Assembly (NCBI RefSeq): GCF_027594785.1
Contig: NZ_CP075584.1
Span: 2,790,001-2,854,000 of the forward strand
Source: Cryobacterium breve
Lineage (GTDB): Bacteria; Actinomycetota; Actinomycetes; Actinomycetales; Microbacteriaceae
DNA length: 64,000 nt
Reading direction: 5' to 3'
In this document: positions 18,352 through 26,576 of the stretch, piece after piece
Numbering within the stretch: position 1 is the first letter of the stretch
Layout: each line of letters begins with the position of its first letter
Translations under genes and position numbers: made by a program
Notes under the pieces: generated by a model
Told to the model about the DNA's origin: nothing
What the model saw: only the letters and a program-made list of their open reading frames with translations
Database searches by the model: none

Positions 18352-18795
18352 ATGACTGACTCAGAGACCGGAACGACGACAACCGGCCGGGGCATCGGCA
18401 TCCTCGAGGGATTCAGCGGTTTCGCCGTCCCCGACATCGAGGCCGCCCGTGCCTTCTACGCCGGCACGCTGGGCCTCACGGTGACCGACGGCGGCATGGG
18501 GATCCTGCGCATCGAGTTGCCTGGCGGGGCGCACGTGATCGCATACCCCAAGTCCGACCACGTGCCGGCGGTCTACACGATGCTGAACTTCGCGGTCGGC
18601 GACATCGACGTCGCAGTGGACACGCTCATCGCGCGCGGGGTCGTGTTCGAGCGGTACGAAGGCTCGCCTCACGATGCGAAAGGCATTGTGCGCGGGTGGG
18701 GACCGCCGATCGCCTGGTTCACGGACCCGGCGGGCAACATCCTTTCGGTTCTCGAGGATTCGGTGGTCGAGGAGTCGGCACAGCACGATGAGTAA
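18352..18795 (+). CDS. VOC-family (glyoxalase-like) protein
   Basis: 147 residues with the paired beta-alpha-beta-beta-beta modules of the vicinal-oxygen-chelate fold: [24 protein letters not shown] opens the first module, [23 protein letters not shown] the second, and [16 protein letters not shown] closes with the Asp-Pro-xGN motif. The metal ligands of true glyoxalase I (His/Glu set) are not all evident, so it may be an antibiotic-binding or uncharacterised VOC protein. ATG 18352 follows AAGGGAG by nine bases. The stop overlaps the next gene by 8 bp, so the two are co-translated. Confidence 0.88.
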   Translation: MTDSETGTTTTGRGIGILEGFSGFAVPDIEAARAFYAGTLGLTVTDGGMGILRIELPGGAHVIAYPKSDHVPAVYTMLNFAVGDIDVAVDTLIARGVVFERYEGSPHDAKGIVRGWGPPIAWFTDPAGNILSVLEDSVVEESAQHDE

Positions 18796-19492
18796 CGAGG
18801 TGCCGTTCACGACCGACCGGCGCACCGGTCAGTTGCGTGCTCCGCGGAACACCGCGCCGCGGTCGACGGGACCGTACGACGTGAAGCGGGAGGACAAGGC
18901 CCTGTACGCGCCGACGAACCGTGACTGGGAGTTGATCGAGGTTCCCGCGCAGCGGTTCATCGCGGTCGACGGGCGCGGCGACCCGAACGTCGCGCCCGCG
19001 TACACCGAGGCGGTCGAGGCCCTCTATGCGGTCGCCTATGCGATCAAGTTCGCGGCCAAGCGCGGCCTCGGGCGCGACCTCGTCGTCGCCCCGCTCGAAG
19101 GCCTCTGGTACGCAGACGACCCGGCCGGCTACGCCGCGTTCGCAGCCGGCGACAAGGCGTCCTGGAGCTGGACGATGCTGATCGGCCAGCCCGACTGGGT
19201 GACGGATGCCTTCATCACTGACGCCGTGACGGCGACCCTGGCGAAGAAGAAGCTTCCCACCCTCGCGAGCGTCCGCATCGAGTCCCTCGCCGAGGGCCTC
19301 AGCGCGCAACTGCTGCATGTGGGACCCTACGACGACGAGGCGCCGGCACTCGCGCGGCTGCACGGGGAGTTCCTGGCCGAGCACGGTCTGCGCCTGAACG
19401 GCCTGCACCACGAGGTGTACCTCGGGGACCCGCGCAGAAGCGCCCCGGAGAAACTCAAGACGGTCCTCAGGCAGCCGGTCGCCCCCGCCTGA
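18788..19492 (+). CDS. GyrI-like small-molecule-binding protein
   Basis: 234 residues. From about residue 45 the GyrI/SHS2-like fold is seen: [20 protein letters not shown], then [26 protein letters not shown], and near the end [27 protein letters not shown], the pattern of GyrI-like proteins that bind hydrophobic compounds. No DNA-binding domain is attached, so it may sequester or hydrolyse a ligand rather than regulate. It overlaps the VOC gene by 8 bp, and both follow the drug exporter, so a joint drug-tolerance role is a reasonable inference. Confidence 0.85.
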   Translation: MSNEVPFTTDRRTGQLRAPRNTAPRSTGPYDVKREDKALYAPTNRDWELIEVPAQRFIAVDGRGDPNVAPAYTEAVEALYAVAYAIKFAAKRGLGRDLVVAPLEGLWYADDPAGYAAFAAGDKASWSWTMLIGQPDWVTDAFITDAVTATLAKKKLPTLASVRIESLAEGLSAQLLHVGPYDDEAPALARLHGEFLAEHGLRLNGLHHEVYLGDPRRSAPEKLKTVLRQPVAPA

Positions 19493-19496
19493 GCCC

Positions 19497-19797
19497 GGCA
19501 TCCGCTGCGGCGCGGTCGACATCGCGCGCCAGTTGCGCCGTTTCGCGCCAGCCGTGCCCGCGACATCCGTCCGCGCGCCCGTTGCGCCGCTTCGCGCCAC
19601 GCGTGCCTGGCGCGGAGCGGCGCTTGTGGCGCGCGAGCGCCGCTGCCCCGTCGCCTATGGACGCCGGCACCCGTCTGCGCGCCAGTTGCGCCGCTTCGCG
19701 CCAACTGTGCCGGCAGCATCGGCCCGCGCGCCGGTTGCGCCGCTTCGCGCCACGCGTGCCTGGCGCGAAGCGGCGCTGTTGGCGCGCGAAGACCTGA
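19497..19797. repeat. Cluster of palindromic repeats, family G
   Basis: About 300 bp without a gene between two convergent genes. The arm GCGCGC(C)(A/C)GTTGCGCCGCTTCGCGCCA is present four times, and its near-complement TGGCGCGAAGCGGCGC(T) twice, giving two complete hairpin units (roughly 19565-19640 and 19725-19790) with a diverged half unit before each. A central CACGCGTGCC joins the arms. The array probably blocks read-through in both directions; I see no coding. Confidence 0.75.
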
Positions 19798-19802
19798 GCG
19801 CG

Positions 19803-19832
19803 GCGGATGCGGCGGCCGGGCCCGGCATCCGC
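19803..19832. terminator. Hairpin with GGATGC stem, 3' of the LysR-like gene
   Basis: Inverted repeat GCGGATGC ... GCATCCGC with a GC-rich interior that itself pairs (GGCCGGGCCCGG). It lies 27 bp past the stop of the minus-strand LysR-like gene and is a likely end of that transcript. Its stem uses the same GGATGC motif as the rpoBC terminator. Confidence 0.5.
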
Positions 19833-19858
19833 TGCCGGCGGCCGCGCGGCTCAGCGGC

Positions 19859-20650
19859 TCAGCGACCGGTGCGCTTGCCGAGCTTGAGGTTCGCGGTGCT
19901 GCGGGTGCGGCCCGGCGCGGACTGCGTCTTCTTAGCCACGGCGGGCTTCGCCTTGGCGGCGGCGACGCGCAACGCCTTCGCGGCGGCCTTGGCTTTGTCG
20001 GTCTTCTTTTCCTTCTTGACCTTCTCGCCACCGGCGGGCACCGAGTCGACCCGGGAACTGGCCTTCGTGCGGCCGCGCACGATGCCGATGAACTCCTCGA
20101 TGTCCTCGGTCGTCTCGGCGGCGAGCCAGGCGAGCGACACCTGGCTCTCGGCGACGTCCTCGACGGGCCGGGAGACGAGGTCCTTGCGGCTGTGCAGCCG
20201 GGCGATCGAATGCGGCACGATCACGATGCCGACGCCCGCGGCGACGAGCTCCATGGTCTCGTCCATGTCGCGCACGGCGGCGAGCGGGCGGCGGCTGCCG
20301 TCGCGCACCTCGGTCGCGACGTCGCGCCACTCGGGAACGGCGTCGGGGTCCTGCAGCAGGTGCTCGTCCGCGAGGTCGGCGACGAGCAGACTGTCCGCGT
20401 CGGCGATGAAGTGGTCCTTCGCGGCGACGACGACCGGGATTTCCCGGTAGAGCGCGATCAGGCTCAGGTCGTGTTCGTCGATCGGCAAGCGCACGATGCT
20501 GACCTGGGCGCGGCCGTCGTGGAGCACTGCCGACTGCTCGTCCGGGGTGGTCCGGAAGACCTCGAGGGGCTGGTCGGGGCGGCGTTCGGCCCAGGCGCGG
20601 GTCCACTTGGTCGGCGTGACGCCGGCGGCGAAGGCGATGGAAAAAGTCAC
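19859..20650 (-). CDS. LysR substrate-binding-domain protein lacking the HTH, with Lys-rich tail
   Basis: About 263 residues. The start is taken at GTG 20650 (GAGAGG six bases upstream), giving MTFSIAFAAGVTPTKW; an ATG two codons earlier abuts that ribosome site. Residues 1-190 match the periplasmic-binding-protein-like effector domain of LysR regulators (ERRPDQPLEVFRTT, DEHDLSLIALYREIPVVVAA, ELVAAGVGIVIVPHSIARLH), but the N-terminal winged HTH is absent. The last ~65 residues are Lys/Ala-rich (KVKKEKKTDKAKAAAKALRV), resembling histone-like tails, which could bind nucleic acid non-specifically. It is divergent from a DUF5997 gene; that pairing recurs in actinobacteria from my memory of the family, function unknown. 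Confidence 0.8.
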   Translation of the reverse strand: MTFSIAFAAGVTPTKWTRAWAERRPDQPLEVFRTTPDEQSAVLHDGRAQVSIVRLPIDEHDLSLIALYREIPVVVAAKDHFIADADSLLVADLADEHLLQDPDAVPEWRDVATEVRDGSRRPLAAVRDMDETMELVAAGVGIVIVPHSIARLHSRKDLVSRPVEDVAESQVSLAWLAAETTEDIEEFIGIVRGRTKASSRVDSVPAGGEKVKKEKKTDKAKAAAKALRVAAAKAKPAVAKKTQSAPGRTRSTANLKLGKRTGR

Positions 20651-20737
20651 CGGCATCCTCTCTGTTTGTGGCGCGCGGGGCGGCTCACCGATATGATCCG
20701 CCGAAGCGGTGGTGCTCTCAGGCTATACGCTGGACTG

Positions 20738-21178
20738 ATGAGCGAGAAGAAGACCCAGACCATGAAGCCCGCAACGGCGGCCCAGAAGCTCGGGATTCTG
20801 CTCGAGGCAGCCCCCGAGGAGTTCCAGAACACCCTGATCTCGCGCACCGAGCTCACCGAACTCGACACGAACCCGCCGGAGTGGCTCGTCGAGTTGCGCA
20901 CCAACGGCCCGCACCCCAAGCAGGTTGTCGCCGCGAAGCTCGGCGTCTCGATCTCTGGGCTCGCACGCGGCAAGGTCACCGAGCCGCTCACGAGCGCCGA
21001 GATCCTCGCGTTGCTGCAGCAGCCGCCGGCGTGGCTCGTCACCGAGCGCGCCACCCAGTTCGAGGTGCGCGAGGAGCAGATCCGCGTCAAGGACCGCGAC
21101 GCCGAGCGCGCCCGCAAGGCCGCGCACGCCGCCCGTTTCGCCGCCCAGAACGAGAAGGCCGCCGCGAAGAAGCGCTAG
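20738..21178 (+). CDS. DUF5997-family protein
   Basis: 146 residues; MKPATAAQKLGILLEAAPEEF and LVELRTNGPHPKQVVAAKLGVS are the recognisable family blocks. The middle (KQVVAAKLGVSISGLARGKV) looks helix-turn-helix-like, and the C-terminal 45 residues are a charged Arg/Lys/Ala helix. Cytoplasmic. It is divergent from the HTH-less LysR effector protein; an attractive but untested idea is that the two proteins together supply DNA binding and ligand sensing. The upstream 80 bp contain TATACG, a possible -10. Confidence 0.8.
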   Translation: MSEKKTQTMKPATAAQKLGILLEAAPEEFQNTLISRTELTELDTNPPEWLVELRTNGPHPKQVVAAKLGVSISGLARGKVTEPLTSAEILALLQQPPAWLVTERATQFEVREEQIRVKDRDAERARKAAHAARFAAQNEKAAAKKR

Positions 21179-21210
21179 CCCTGGCTCTCGCGTTCCCGCG
21201 CCCGGCCCTC

Positions 21211-21293
21211 ACCAATTCGACGGACTTTTTGGGTTTCTGGCACGTAAGAGTGTGTTTTAAGCGCTTTCCGGGCAAAAGCTCCGTCGAATTGGT
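21211..21293. repeat. Terminal-inverted-repeat element, family B copy 1
   Basis: Ends ACCAATTCGACGGA and TCCGTCGAATTGGT are perfect 14-bp inverted repeats, about 83 bp apart. The inside (CTTTTTGGGTTTCTGGCACG ... TTTTAAGCGCTTTCCGGGCA) is shared with the copy at 35291-35376. It lies between the DUF5997 gene and the convergent esterase, whose stop codon TAA is the last base triplet touching the element. No coding capacity; it looks like a non-autonomous mobile element or REP-like unit. Confidence 0.85.
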
Positions 21294-22040
21294 TATGCCT
21301 CGGTAGCGTCGGTGCCCGCGGGAGCGTCGGCGTACTGCGCGCGGAGGAAGCCGACGATGTCGGAGAGTTCACCCTGCGAGATCGAGTGGCCCATGCCCTC
21401 GTAGATGCGCTCGGTGAGCACAGAGTGGCCGGGCAGCCAGGCCTGGGTGCGGCCGACGGCATCCGCCTGGATCACCGGGTCGGCCGTGCCGCGGCCCCAG
21501 AACACCGGAACGGGCCGTTCGGCGAGCTCGGCATCCCCGGGCTGGGGCGCCCCGGCGACGAAGCCCGAGAGCCTGCACCGCAAACGCGAACCGGTCGGGT
21601 GCCTGGCGCAGCAGTTGCAGCGCCATCGCGCCGCCCTGCGAGAAGCCGAGCAGCCCCACGGATGCCGGCGGCACGACGAGCGCGTCGAGCCAGGCGAGCA
21701 CGCTGTCCGTTGCCGCTTCGACAGCGGTCGCGCTCGGGGCGCTCGGGTTGACGTCCGCGCCGGGGACACCGATCGGGAACCACGCCCAGCCGCCGCCGAC
21801 CGGCAACGGTGCCCGCAGTGCGGCGAGGACGGGCTTGAGCGGCAGGTGCGGCGCGAGCGAGAAGAGGTCACCCTCGTGGGAGCCGTAGCCGTGCAGGATC
21901 AGGAGCAGCGGCCGCCCGACCCGGTCGGCTTCGGACGCCGACCAGAGCACCGCGCCGGGATCGATCGCCAGTGCGGCAGAGGCGGGTGCTCCGCCGGTGC
22001 TCCCGGTGCCGCCGGTGTTCTCCACGTCGTTGTCGTCCAT
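21293..22040 (-). CDS. Carboxylesterase/phospholipase-type alpha/beta hydrolase (frameshift in sequence)
   Basis: 248 residues after removing the extra base in AGCCT (plus strand 21570-21574), restoring FAVQLSGFVAGAP. The fold is the short carboxylesterase type: oxyanion loop LLLILHGYGSHEGDL, nucleophile elbow LLGFSQGGAMALQLL (Ser in GFSQG), Asp in GRGTADPVIQAD and His in GMGHSISQGE complete a catalytic triad. Such enzymes cleave short-chain or lysophospholipid esters. ATG 22040 has AGGA eight bases upstream. The C-terminus (ending ATEA) runs to the edge of repeat B1, whose insertion may have set the stop codon. Confidence 0.88.
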
Positions 22041-22273
22041 GTCGGTCCTCCTGCCGTACGCCGAGGCCGGAACGCGTCGACCAGTCAATACTTCCACTGC
22101 TCCGGCCCCGGATGCTGCGCCGCCTCCGGCCCCGGATGCTGCGCCGCCCGACCGAGGAGCGCGACCACTGCCGGCCTGCGGGCCGCTCCCGCGGGAGGCG
22201 CCCGCGGGCGAGCGCGACTCGCCCCGGAACGCGACAGGGCGCATCCGCTCGCCGGTTAGGAGAGAATGAAGGC

Positions 22274-22861
22274 ATGAGCGTGCGCACCCCTGACCCCGAC
22301 CCGGACTGGACGCCTGGCCCCGAGAACATCCAGCCACCCAATCAGAACCAGGGCTGGCTTACCGATGTCGAGCTCGCGGACATCCGCCGTCGCCTGCCGA
22401 TCCTGTACATCGAGGCCGTCCCCGTGCGGGTCGACGGGCTCGGCCAGGTCGTCGAGCTCGGCGTGCTGCTGCGCGCGCGGCCGACCGGCGAGATGACGCG
22501 CACCCTGGTCTCCGGGCGCGTGCTCTACGGCGAAACCCTGCGCGATGCGCTGTTCCGGCACCTCGAGAAGGACCTCGGGCCGATGGCGTTCCCGCAGCTG
22601 CCCGCGAGCCCGGTGCCGTTCTCGGTCGCCGAGTACTTCCCGCTGCCCGGCATCACCGCATTCACGGATGAGCGCCAGCACGCCGTCTCGCTGGCCTACG
22701 TCGTGCCCGTCACCGGCACCTGCGACCCCCGCCAGGACGCCCTCGAACTCACCTGGATGACACCGCTCGAAGCGGCATCCGAGGCCGTGTCCGCCGAGAT
22801 GGAGGGCGGCCGCGGCTCCCTGCTGCGGATGGCGCTCGCCTCGGTCGGCCAGCTGCGCTGA
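22274..22861 (+). CDS. DUF4916/NUDIX-like protein
   Basis: 195 residues. The sequence from WLTDVELADIRRRLPILYIEAVPV through LGVLLRARPTGEMTRTLVSGRVLYGETLRDALFRHLEKDLG to VPVTGTCDPRQDALELTWM follows the NUDIX-like DUF4916 family. The Nudix box GX5EX7REUXEEXGU is only partly kept (GRVLYGETLRDALFRHLEKD lacks the Glu pair), so hydrolase activity is uncertain. ATG 22274 follows AGGAGAGAATGAAGG. It is divergent from the esterase. Confidence 0.8.
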   Translation: MSVRTPDPDPDWTPGPENIQPPNQNQGWLTDVELADIRRRLPILYIEAVPVRVDGLGQVVELGVLLRARPTGEMTRTLVSGRVLYGETLRDALFRHLEKDLGPMAFPQLPASPVPFSVAEYFPLPGITAFTDERQHAVSLAYVVPVTGTCDPRQDALELTWMTPLEAASEAVSAEMEGGRGSLLRMALASVGQLR

Positions 22862-22915
22862 CGCGCCCGGTGGGCGAGCCGCCCGCCGCGGCCACGCCCT
22901 CCGCCACGCCCTCCG

Positions 22916-23428
22916 CTATGAACCGGCCGTCGGAGTGGGGGTCGGCGTGGACGCGCCCGGAGCGGTGTGCTGCTGTGCCTTCACGTCGGCGCGCACAAGG
23001 TGGCGCAGGGCGTGGCGCCACCGCTTCGGCACATCGGCCTTGGACTTGTCGGCCTTGGCCGCCTCGATCTTCGTGAGGTATTGGCTGGCCTGCGCGCCGT
23101 ATGCTCCGGCGAGGACGTCCGTGCGAATGGCGGCCAGGGCCGCGGGGCGTGCGGCCGCGTCGAGCTTGATCGCCGCGCGCAGGTCCGCGCGCAACTGGGC
23201 AACGGTCCTCACGGTCTCGTCCGCGGCGACAGCGGTGTTGGCGGATGCCGACACGGCAGTCGCGAGTGACCCGGCGACGGTGGTCCCCGAGACGGAGGAC
23301 GTTGCAACGGTCGTGGGCATCTCGGCCGCGCTCGCCGCGCCGACCGCGAACGTGCCGCCCGCAATCAGGCCGAGGCTGAGCGTCCCCGCAGCGACAACGG
23401 TCGTGGCTCGCTTCGTGAATGCATTCAT
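22916..23428 (-). CDS. Secreted helical protein with Pro/Thr tail
   Basis: 170 residues with a clear signal peptide (KRATTVVAAGTLSLGLIAGG, cleavage after ASAA). The mature part is Ala-rich and helical (VRTVAQLRADLRAAIKLDAA, VLAGAYGAQASQYLTKIEAA), with a basic stretch KRWRHALRHLVRADVKAQQ and a short Pro/Thr/Ser end. I recognise no family. It is divergent from an OmpR-type two-component system with a 153-bp spacer, so it may be a target or accessory sensor of that system, as small secreted partners often are. Confidence 0.75.
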   Translation of the reverse strand: MNAFTKRATTVVAAGTLSLGLIAGGTFAVGAASAAEMPTTVATSSVSGTTVAGSLATAVSASANTAVAADETVRTVAQLRADLRAAIKLDAAARPAALAAIRTDVLAGAYGAQASQYLTKIEAAKADKSKADVPKRWRHALRHLVRADVKAQQHTAPGASTPTPTPTAGS

Positions 23429-23581
23429 ATTTTCCTGCCTTTCGCTGGACCGGGAGGGTCCCGGCGGTGAAGCCACAGTGGCAGGCGCACGCAAACGACG
23501 TGTTCGGGAAATGTACGGAGAACGTAAGGCGAGTCGGGCACCCGCCCGCCCGGTTCGCAGCAACCGGCGCCTACTGGTTTA

Positions 23582-24277
23582 ATGGATGCTGTGGGCGACG
23601 ACAAAGGGCTGGTGCTGGTCGTCGAAGACGACCCCGCAATCGCGGACATCGAACGCCTGTACCTCGTGCGCGCCGGCTTCACCGTGCATCTGGAGTCCGA
23701 CGGGCGCGCGGGCCTCGAACAGGTGCGCCGGTTGCGGCCGGCCGCGGTGATCCTGGACGTCGGCCTGCCCGGGCTCGACGGGATCGAGGTGTGCCGGGCC
23801 ATGCGCGAGGCGGGGGACTGGACGCCCGTCCTCTTCGTCACCGCACGCGACGACGAGGTCGACCGCGTGCTCGGCATCGAACTGGGTGCGGACGACTACG
23901 TGACCAAGCCGTTTTCGCCGAGGGAACTCGTCGCGCGGGTGAAGGGAATCGTGCGCCGTTCCTCGGGCCTCATCGGCGACACGGTACTGCGGGTGGAGGA
24001 TGTGACGCTCGACCCGGCGACCCGCCTGGTCGCGCGCGGCGGCATCCGCGTGGACCTGACCGCGACCGAATTCGACCTGCTCGCCCAGCTGATGGCCCGG
24101 CCAGGACGGGTGTATTCGCGGGAGGAACTGCTCTCCCTGGTCTGGGGAATCGCCGACTACAGTGCGAGCAGGACGGTCGACGTGCACGTCGCCCAACTGC
24201 GTGCCAAGCTCGGTGAGGGAAATCCGATCCGCACGGTGCGCGGCGTCGGGTATTCCGTCGCCGGCCGGGAGGGCTGA
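23582..24277 (+). CDS. OmpR/PhoB-family response regulator
   Basis: 231 residues. Receiver (1-120): acidic pair EDD at 14-16, phospho-acceptor Asp in VILDVGLPG (about 58), VTARDDE and Lys in YVTKPFSP. Winged-helix output (about 135-228): LTATEFDLLAQLMARPGRVY, SREELLSLVWG and the recognition region RTVDVHVAQLRAKLG, closing RTVRGVGYSV. The kinase gene starts three bases after its stop, so the two are coupled. It is divergent from a secreted helical protein. Confidence 0.93.
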   Translation: MDAVGDDKGLVLVVEDDPAIADIERLYLVRAGFTVHLESDGRAGLEQVRRLRPAAVILDVGLPGLDGIEVCRAMREAGDWTPVLFVTARDDEVDRVLGIELGADDYVTKPFSPRELVARVKGIVRRSSGLIGDTVLRVEDVTLDPATRLVARGGIRVDLTATEFDLLAQLMARPGRVYSREELLSLVWGIADYSASRTVDVHVAQLRAKLGEGNPIRTVRGVGYSVAGREG

Positions 24278-24280
24278 GCG

Positions 24281-25700
24281 GTGCGGCGCTGGTTCGGGTC
24301 ACTCGGCGGCAGGATCCTGCTCGTCACGGTAGGCGTTGCGTTCGTCGCGGTTCTCGTCACTGCCGTCGTGTCCCTGCAACTCGTGCAGACCCTCGTCACG
24401 ACGCAGGCCCAGGCGGACCTCGGCGGCCGGACGACCGCGCTGAGCGAACGGCCGCTCGCGACCCTGCGCATCCTGCTCGAAGACGACACCCTCCTTGGCG
24501 GACGCGGCGAGCGCTTTGTGTTGGTCGGCGCCGACGGGACGGTACCGGAAACAGGTTCGGGTGCGCGCACGGTCACGCAGGACGTCAAGAGACGCATCAC
24601 CCAGGTACTGGATGCCGGCCGCTCGGTGTCGACGTCGCTGCAGATTCGGGGTGAGTCCTACGTGGTGGAAGCGCGGCCGCTCGCGGGAGGCGGCGGACTC
24701 GTCGGCTTCGTGCGCGTCGCGGACATCACCGACTCGGGCAGACTCGTCGCCGGGCGGATCCTGCTGGCCGTGCTCGTCGGGCTCGTCGTGGCCGTGCTCG
24801 CCGGACTGTTCCTGTCCCGGCGGTTGGCACGACCACTGGAGCGGACCGCACGAGCCGCTCGGCGGCTCGCCGACGGTGAACGCGGCGTGCTCATCGCGGC
24901 CCAAGGCATCCCGGAGATCGACGACGTGTCCCGCTCGCTCCGTGCCCTCGACCACGCGCTGGGTACGAGCGAGACCCGCCAACGGGAGTTCCTGCTCTCG
25001 GTGTCGCACGAGATCCGCACGCCGTTGACCGCGCTCCGTGGGTACGCGGAGGCCCTCGCCGAGGGCGTGATTCCGGCAAGCGACAGCGCGGCGGTCGGTG
25101 AAGTCCTGGTCGCGGAGACGAAACGCGTTGACCGTTTCGTGAGCGACCTGCTCGAACTCGCCCGCCTCGAAGCGGATGACTTCACGGTGCACCTGCAGCC
25201 GATCGACGTCGGCGGAGTGCTCGCGCAGGCTGCCCTCGCCTGGCAGGGTCAATGCACGCAGGCTCGGCGTCGCGCTGCGCGTTGACGGGCCGGGGGACGA
25301 TGCGGGTGCGGGCGCGGTGCCGGGTGTCCTCACGATCGTGACTGACGGCATGCGCCTGCGCCAGATCGTCGACGGCCTGCTCGAGAACGCGTTGCGCGCA
25401 ACGCCGACCGGCGGCGAGGTCGTACTCGCGGCCCGCCGGGTCGATGGCCGGCACGTACGTGTCGAGGTGCGCGACAGCGGCCCTGGTTTGAGCACATCGG
25501 ATGCCGCCGTCGCGTTCGAGCGCGGAGTCCTGCGAGCCAAGTACCGCGACATCCGCCCGGTCAACACGGGCCTGGGCCTGTCCATCGCCGCCCGGCTGGT
25601 GACCAGGATGGGCGGCACGATCACGGTGCAGTCCGCGGCCGAGGGCGGCGCGTGTTTCGCCGTGGTGCTGCCGGTCGGCGACGGGCCCGTCGCACGCTGA
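24281..25700 (+). CDS. Membrane sensor histidine kinase (frameshift in sequence)
   Basis: 472 residues after removing the extra base in AGGCT at 25260-25264 (CTQLGVALRVDGPG restored). GTG start at 24281. TM1 about 10-33, extracytoplasmic sensor about 34-150, TM2 about 160-183, HAMP (SRRLARPLERTARAARRLAD), HisKA with phospho-acceptor His in SVSHEIRTPLTALRGYAEAL (about 247), N box LLENALRATP, G1 VRDSGPGLS and G2 TGLGLSIAARLV. It signals to the regulator encoded just upstream. Trigger unknown. Confidence 0.9.
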
Positions 25701-25740
25701 CGTGAGCGACGGGCGCCCGGGCATCCGCCTGCGGCGAGAC

Positions 25741-26236
25741 CTACCGGACCAGGCGGACCTCGTGCAGCTGCTCGCCGAGCACTTCCTGAACCTGCTCGTG
25801 ACCGTCGGCGGCGTAGCCGTTGCGTGCGTAGAAGGCGTGGGCGCGCGGGTTGACCGCGGCGACCCAGAGGTACGAGGGCCCGGCGTCGACGACCGCGTCG
25901 AAGAGCTTCTGGCCGATGCCGCTTCCGTGCTTGTCCTCGAGCAGGTACATGAAATAGAGCTCGTGGGCGGCGGGGGGCGTTCTCGTCGCGGGCGGGTCCG
26001 CTGCCGGCGAAGCCGACGACCTCACCGTCGACGAGCGCGACGACCTGGCGGTATTCGGCGCCCTGGGTGGTGAACCGGCGCCACATGGCGGCGAGGCGCT
26101 GGGGCCGCAGCTGGGAGAGGGCAGCCTCGCTCAGCAGGTGGTCGTAGGTTTCGTGCCAGCAGAGGGCGTGTACGCGGCCCAGACTCTCGGCATCCGCTTC
26201 TTCGACGGGCCGAACAACGACGGTGGTGGTGTCCAT
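25741..26236 (-). CDS. GNAT-family N-acetyltransferase (homopolymer frameshift in sequence)
   Basis: 164 residues if the six-base G run at 25972-25977 is shortened by one, which joins FAGSGPARDENAP to AAHELYFMYLLEDKHGSGIG. The acetyl-CoA loop is the R/Q-x-x-G-x-G/A equivalent EDKHGSGIGQKLFDAVV, and the core strands ALVDGEVVGFAGSG and YLWVAAVNPRAHAFYARNGY with FYARNGY are typical. Substrate cannot be told. Unlike most breaks in this window, this one is in a homopolymer and not at AGCT. Confidence 0.85.
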
Positions 26237-26282
26237 ATTCTGACCCTAACCCAGCCGGGCGACACCGGTTGACCGCCTGTGC

Positions 26283-26380
26283 GGGGGCTAACTCAGGAGA
26301 TTCGAAGCAGTGGGACAACGAGCCCCCGAATATCAGCGGACGGCACGCGACGGAGGGACGATTTTCCTGAGTTAGCCCCC
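26283..26380. repeat. MITE-like element with perfect 16-bp terminal inverted repeats
   Basis: Arms GGGGGCTAACTCAGGA and TCCTGAGTTAGCCCCC are perfectly complementary and separated by 66 bases. No other copy is in the window. The inside has no open frame. It sits in the 340-bp gap between the acetyltransferase start and the helicase stop; the remaining ~200 bp of that gap show nothing I can support. A short non-autonomous transposon or a structured 3' region are both possible. Confidence 0.75.
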
Positions 26381-26576
26381 GGTGGTCGCGGAGAACGCCC
26401 GGAAATGGTGGCCGCAGGCCGCGAAATCGCGCGCAGGTGGCGCCGATGGCGCAGGATTCACGCAGAAACGGGCCGGACTCCTGGTGGAGGCCGGCCCGTT
26501 GGGTCGTGCGGGGCGAAACGAGCGGATGCCGGGGGTTCAGCCCCGGCAGCCGGTCGCGCCCTCGTGCTGGTGCTGC

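Noticed and set aside
19533-20450. Plus-strand frame of 305 codons over the palindromes and the LysR-like gene
   Set aside because: It is the shadow of the minus-strand gene plus repeats; no family resemblance.
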